7,798 bases of DNA, taken from contig SBFV01000114.1 in assembly GCA_006227775.1 (NCBI GenBank), positions 1 to 7,798 on the forward strand. The letters are read 5' to 3'. Shown here one piece after another: positions 6,665 to 7,798 of this stretch. This stretch comes from Gammaproteobacteria bacterium. GTDB lineage: Bacteria > Pseudomonadota > Gammaproteobacteria > Chromatiales > Chromatiaceae. The first letter of the stretch is position 1; every line of letters begins with the position of its first letter. Position numbers and translations under genes: made by a program. Below the pieces are notes generated by a model. The model saw only the letters and a program-made list of their open reading frames with translations. It searched no databases and was not told where the DNA came from.

Positions 6665-7798
6665 TCAGCGATCATCCTGGCCCGATCTGATATCCGCTCC
6701 TCCTCCCGCTGGCTGGAGATCAGCGAAAAGGGCCCTGATACCTTGCGCATCCAGCTTGCCGGAGGCCAGGATCGGTAGCGCGGCGCAGCGATGAAAACCC
6801 CGGGGGCGCTGCCGGTCCGGCAGATGCCGCCTGCACCAGGTCTCCAGGGCCTCCGGTGGGGTATCGCCCGTATAGGCCGCAACCAGGCGATGCCCCCACG
6901 TCGGATCCGGCAGGGCCACCACCGCGACCGCCTCCAGTCCCGGGGCCGCCAACAGCCGCTCCTCCACCCGGGACGGCACCACCGCTTCCCCGCCGATGAC
7001 AAGAATCTGATCGGCGCGACCCGACACCGTCACCTCCCCCTCCGGGCTGAGGTAGCCCAGATCGCTGGTCTGAAACCAGCCCTCCTCCAGCCCCAGACCG
7101 GGCTGGCGCCCCGGCTCCGCGTAGCCCGCCATCACCTGGGGCCCCCGAATCCGCATCCGGGCCGGGGCGGTCGGGGTACCGCTACACTGCATCTCCACGC
7201 CCGGCAGGGGCCGTCCCACCCAGCCCGCTGGGGGCACCGACCGGAGGGGGGGCGAGAGGACGACGTGGGAGCAGGTCTCCGTCATGCCATAGGTCAGGCG
7301 CAGGGGCCAACCCACTTCCAGGGCCTTACGGGCCAGGCCGGTGCTCAGGCCCTGCCCCCCCACCAGGACGACGCGCAGCCAGGGGGGTGGACTCGCAAGA
7401 ATTGCCAGCAGCCGGGCGAGCATGGGCGGTACCAGGGAGAGGTGGCTGATCCGCCGCTCCACCAGATCCCGGGCTACGGCATCGGCATCGTAGCCCTCGT
7501 GGGCGACCTGAACCGCCCCCGCCAGGGCGCAGCGGAAACCGATCATCAGGCCGCCCACATGGCAGCGGGGCAGGCAGCCGAGCCAGGCATCCCCGGGCCC
7601 CAGGCCCAGTTGCGCATTGGTGGCGCTGGCCGAGGCCAGGACGTTGGCCCGGGTAAGCATGACCGCCTTGGGTGCCCCGCTACTCCCGCTGGTTTCGATG
7701 ACCAGGGCCGGCGCTACCCCATTCGGGGAGCGAGACGGCGGGGTCAGGCCCGGCTCCGAGAGCGGGTACCCAGCGCGATATGAAACCGGCTCGCCGCT
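6665..7798 (-). CDS. menE: o-Succinylbenzoate--CoA ligase (N-terminal part beyond window)
   Basis: ANL-superfamily adenylate-forming ligase that activates o-succinylbenzoate with ATP and CoA to supply MenB's substrate. The minus-strand frame is open through the right edge; 377 codons are visible of a family usually about 450-490 residues. Counting from the edge: P-loop ETSGSSGAPK (35-44), CHVGG near 79-83, YGMTET (170-175), TSDLGYL (244-250), GRADQILVIGGE (260-271) at the hinge to the C-terminal domain, and ASGKLD with the catalytic Lys at about 348. An internal ATG at 7660 follows the P-loop and cannot be the true start. The gene is convergent to the thioesterase across 95 bases. MenE rather than another acyl-CoA ligase is supported mainly by the adjacent menB and menA, along with the compact size. 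Confidence 0.92.
   Translation of the reverse strand, partial: SGEPVSYRAGYPLSEPGLTPPSRSPNGVAPALVIETSGSSGAPKAVMLTRANVLASASATNAQLGLGPGDAWLGCLPRCHVGGLMIGFRCALAGAVQVAHEGYDADAVARDLVERRISHLSLVPPMLARLLAILASPPPWLRVVLVGGQGLSTGLARKALEVGWPLRLTYGMTETCSHVVLSPPLRSVPPAGWVGRPLPGVEMQCSGTPTAPARMRIRGPQVMAGYAEPGRQPGLGLEEGWFQTSDLGYLSPEGEVTVSGRADQILVIGGEAVVPSRVEERLLAAPGLEAVAVVALPDPTWGHRLVAAYTGDTPPEALETWCRRHLPDRQRPRGFHRCAALPILASGKLDAQGIRALFADLQPAGGGADIRSGQDDR

Overview
The window is GC-rich (about two thirds by eye) with dense, compact genes. It looks like the chromosome of a gammaproteobacterium. A purple-sulfur-type member of the Chromatiales is plausible, because a menaquinone locus sits beside glycogen metabolism, but no marker here fixes the taxon. 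No mobile element, CRISPR array, tRNA or rRNA was seen.

Layout from left to right: (1) positions 1-1371 hold the 3' part of a GT5 glycogen/starch synthase on +, cut by the left edge. (2) Convergent to it, 1445-1927 on -, is a small YbhB/YbcL-type PEBP-family protein with a strong Shine-Dalgarno site. (3) A 355-base divergent intergenic region (1928-2282) holds a long, well-matched inverted repeat (about 1996-2094), a 10-bp palindrome, an AT-rich patch and a -10-like box. (4) A + strand run follows with almost no spacing: an EF-G paralogue (2283-4331), menB (4354-5217), menA (5219-6109) and a hotdog-fold DHNA-CoA thioesterase (6147-6569). (5) Convergent on -, menE (6665 to beyond the right edge) is cut at its N-terminal side.

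Together menE, menB, the thioesterase and menA cover the late steps of the classical (Men) menaquinone pathway: activation of o-succinylbenzoate, ring closure to DHNA-CoA, hydrolysis to DHNA, and prenylation to demethylmenaquinone. menF/D/H/C and the final methyltransferase are not in the window. The EF-G paralogue appears to be the first gene of the same transcription unit.

The points most worth a second look are the large inverted repeat upstream of the EF-G paralogue, the altered GTPase motifs and a His/Asp-rich loop in that EF-G, its coupling to menaquinone genes, the cyanobacterial-style thioesterase, and the plant SSIII/IV-like character of the glycogen synthase. Nothing here amounts to a clearly new multi-gene system.
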